Shown piece by piece: positions 61,920 to 64,000 of a DNA stretch of 64,000 bases (position 1 is its first letter; each line of letters starts with the position of its first letter). The DNA is taken from positions 6,138,001-6,202,000 of the forward strand of contig CP075494.1 in assembly GCA_021613535.1 (NCBI GenBank). The letters are read 5' to 3'. This DNA is from Adineta vaga (Eukaryota > Rotifera). The translations under genes were made by a program, and so were the position numbers. The notes below the pieces were generated by a model. That model made no database searches. It was not told where the DNA came from and saw nothing but the letters and a program-made list of their open reading frames with translations.

Positions 61920-62576
61920 ACATATCTTTTTAAGATTGCTCATGGATATATTGATGTAGAATTTGATGCATATTCATGGAAATAACCTGACTTCTGTCGA
62001 AATTAGAACAAAAAATAGAGAAAGTAACCAGATTGATTGATGGAAATGTATATAAACATGAAATTTTTTCTAATAAATGAGTAACCAAATTTTCTTAGCA
62101 TGACAGAGCATAGCAATTCTTTACGTCATGATCATCTCGCAAAATATTGCAAATTTCATCAAAATGATCGACTCTTCCTCTTTCATGACATATCGACCAC
62201 TAAGTCCTTCAAAATGAAAAATTTCGTCCAACAGATGATTTATCATTTATTTCATCATTATGATTGTATATTCTCAATAAAAGACATCAATCATATCGAT
62301 AGATAATAATTCTTAATTTTATTCATGAAAAAATAAATTCGAAAAAGTTTTTTTTTCTTCATATTTCTTTTTCTTTTCTTCTCAAACAAAATATTTGATT
62401 TGTGGAGAGGCACATGTATGTGTCTCATGGCAGCTAACAGCTATATAAGAACGATCGAAATCATCAGCTGCGAGACAGGACACAGTGAAATCAAAAGAAA
62501 AAAGAACAACATATGTACTGTCAATATAATTTAAAATTTAAGAAAATTTTTTGTCAGATAAAGACTTCTTGTCATC
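61920..62576. other. Intergenic between P450 and TBPL1
   Basis: It holds the P450 3' UTR and the TBPL1 5' flank. Several T-rich runs are near 62345-62385. No gene seen. Confidence 0.6.
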
Positions 62577-63974
62577 ATGTTTACAACAACTAATGTGAAT
62601 TCACCAGTAGTATCGACTACTGCTATTGTTCGTCCTAGTTTTCAAATCATGAATACACCAAATAATCATCATACACTTGTTTCATCTTCTCCGACAAATC
62701 CTTCATGGCGTTTAACAACTCCTACACCGACTGTTGTTTCAATTATTAATGAATATTCACCGACAATTTATCTTGCATCTCAACCATCATCATCATCATC
62801 ATCATCATCGTCGTCAGCAGCAGCGACAACAACGCCTAATCTTATTCGTCAGCCTTTACAAACAGTACGTCAGGTATCACCATCATTTACATTAATTAAT
62901 AATAGTAATACAATATTAACTGGTCATGTTCCATCGATCTCACCATCAGTTAATACTTCAAATTTTCAATCAAGCGTTTGTGTTGAAACATCTAATCTTG
63001 GACGACTAGCGACGTCAATTATTGCAGAAACATCGGAAGAAAAGGTGGAATAAGAGAAAAAAAGCCAAAGAGATTATTTCAAAATAGAGAATATTTCTTT
63101 TTAGACTTCTTCAATAACTAATGATGTCGATATAACGAATAATTCTCAAGAACCTGAAATTGAATTATATGTAAATAATATTGTTTGCTCATTTGCACTT
63201 GGTTGTCAATTAAATCTACGGAAAATTGCAATGGAAGCTGCAAATGTTATTTATAAACGTGGTCATGCTGTACGTTTGAAATTCTTTTCATATTTTTTAT
63301 TCATTCGAAAGTTTTTTCTTCATACTTTAGATGGTTTTAATGAAGATTCGAAATCCATATTGTTCAGCTAATGTCTGGTCATCAGGCAAAGTGACAGTAA
63401 CAGGAACAACGACGTATGTTAAATGAATCATATTCTATATGTCTATGTCCTTTGGTATATATTCTAGTGAGGATGATGCTCAACGTGGAGCACGACGGGT
63501 TGCTCGATGTTTACAACGGCTTGGATTCAAAACAAAACTTCGAAACTATCGAATTGTTAACTGTCTTGCAACATGTTCAATGCCATGGCAAATTGATATT
63601 GGTAAATTAAGTCGAATGTATCCCGAATGTGTCAGGTAAATCAATAAAATACAATGGTAAAAATCAAAATTTATTTCTTATTTGAAAAATTCTAGTTATG
63701 AACCCGAAATTCATCCGGGAGCTACAGTCAGATTGGACAATAAAGCCGTTCTCAAAGTTTTTACCACTGGTAGTGTAACATTGACAGGTAAGAATAGTTT
63801 TTCCATGGAAAATTCATTCGCATATTCTTTTATTTAATATCCAAAGTGTATATATTTTTGTCTTTCTTTTTTATAGCACCGTCCGTTGATCGTATCAATA
63901 CAGCAGTAAATGAATTCTATCCTCAATTATTCGAATGTCGAAAACCGAGGTCTAATAATGAACAACGGCGTTAA
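62577..63974 (+). CDS. TBPL1: TBP-like factor TBPL1 (TLF/TRF2)
   Basis: Six exons (62577-63044, 63105-63269, 63331-63413, 63468-63635, 63696-63787, 63877-63974) encode 357 residues. The C-terminal 180 form the two-repeat TBP saddle in its TLF version: NNIVCSFALGCQLNLRKIAM, ANVIYKRGHAMVLMKI, WSSGKVTVTGTTTEDDAQRGARRVARCLQ, VVN-like IVNCLATCSMPWQIDI, SYEPEIHPGATVR and KVFTTGSVTLTAP. The words LNLRKIA, ANVIYKR and SYEPE...HP are typical of TBPL1 and not of TBP. The N-terminal 156 residues are a Ser/Thr-rich disordered extension with a Ser run, which vertebrate TBPL1 lacks. TLF directs transcription from TATA-less promoters, notably in germ line and development. It is an animal-specific gene, good evidence for a metazoan source. 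Confidence 0.93.
62784..62820 (+). repeat. (TCA)n coding microsatellite, poly-Ser
   Basis: Repeated TCA/TCG units encode about ten Ser in the N-terminal extension of TBPL1, followed by a short Ala run. Confidence 0.9.
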
Positions 63975-63975
63975 A

Positions 63976-64000
63976 TCTTCTTCTTCTTCTTCTTCTTCTT
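63976..64000. repeat. (TTC)n microsatellite at the window edge
   Basis: The window ends inside this repeat, right after the TBPL1 stop codon. Confidence 0.9.

Overview
The window is nuclear DNA of a small-genome, AT-rich animal. Genes are dense and split by very short GT-AG introns (mostly 45-75 bp). Several families are animal-specific: a Shaker-type Kv1 channel, a protocadherin, a TBP-like factor TBPL1, SPATA6, KIF24 and an EPB41L5-type FERM protein. Bdelloid rotifer is my best guess. It rests on the tiny introns, tandem copies with near-perfect homogenised tracts, and one-repeat-per-exon LRR genes. It is inference from style, not a database match. All gene models were built by hand from reading frame, splice-site sequence and intron phase; every junction listed keeps phase.

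Layout. 0-7.4 kb, all plus strand: the 3' end of a TONSL (Tonsoku)-like gene, an intronless Tctex-type dynein light chain, a secreted EGF-repeat protein and a probable CABIT-domain protein. 7.5-13.6 kb, minus: three tandem genes for the PP2A catalytic subunit, called A, B and C here from left to right, with mosaic identity to each other. 14.1-15.9 kb, plus: SPATA6. 16.6-17.9 kb, minus: COX15. 18.6-23.6 kb, minus: two tandem LRR genes built of 84-bp exons. 24.3-27.2 kb, minus: a protocadherin. 28.5-39.3 kb, minus: an EF-hand protein, an SLC52-type riboflavin transporter, a KIF24 kinesin and a Kv1 channel. A 3.6-kb gene-poor stretch follows. 42.9-44.4 kb, minus: a secreted Cys-rich EB-like protein. 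45.2-46.1 kb, plus: a neuronal-calcium-sensor-like protein. 47.8-52.1 kb, plus: the EPB41L5-like FERM gene. 53.0-54.4 kb, plus: Rab3 with a duplicated internal exon. 55.4-56.7 kb, plus: RNASEH2A. 57.4-58.3 kb, minus: a single-exon Cys-rich protein with signal and GPI-like ends. 60.3-61.9 kb, plus: a cytochrome P450. 62.6-64.0 kb, plus: TBPL1.

The genes are mostly unrelated housekeeping, signalling and neuronal genes and do not form one pathway. Three things stand out. Rab3 has two equal-length, frame-incompatible versions of the exon carrying the NKxD motif, so they look mutually exclusive. The PP2A cluster looks reshaped by recent gene conversion, and copy B has lost two catalytic residues and two tail phosphosites. 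The twin LRR genes have a new-looking Cys/His N terminus and exactly modular LRR exons. No rRNA, tRNA, CRISPR or recognisable transposon was seen.
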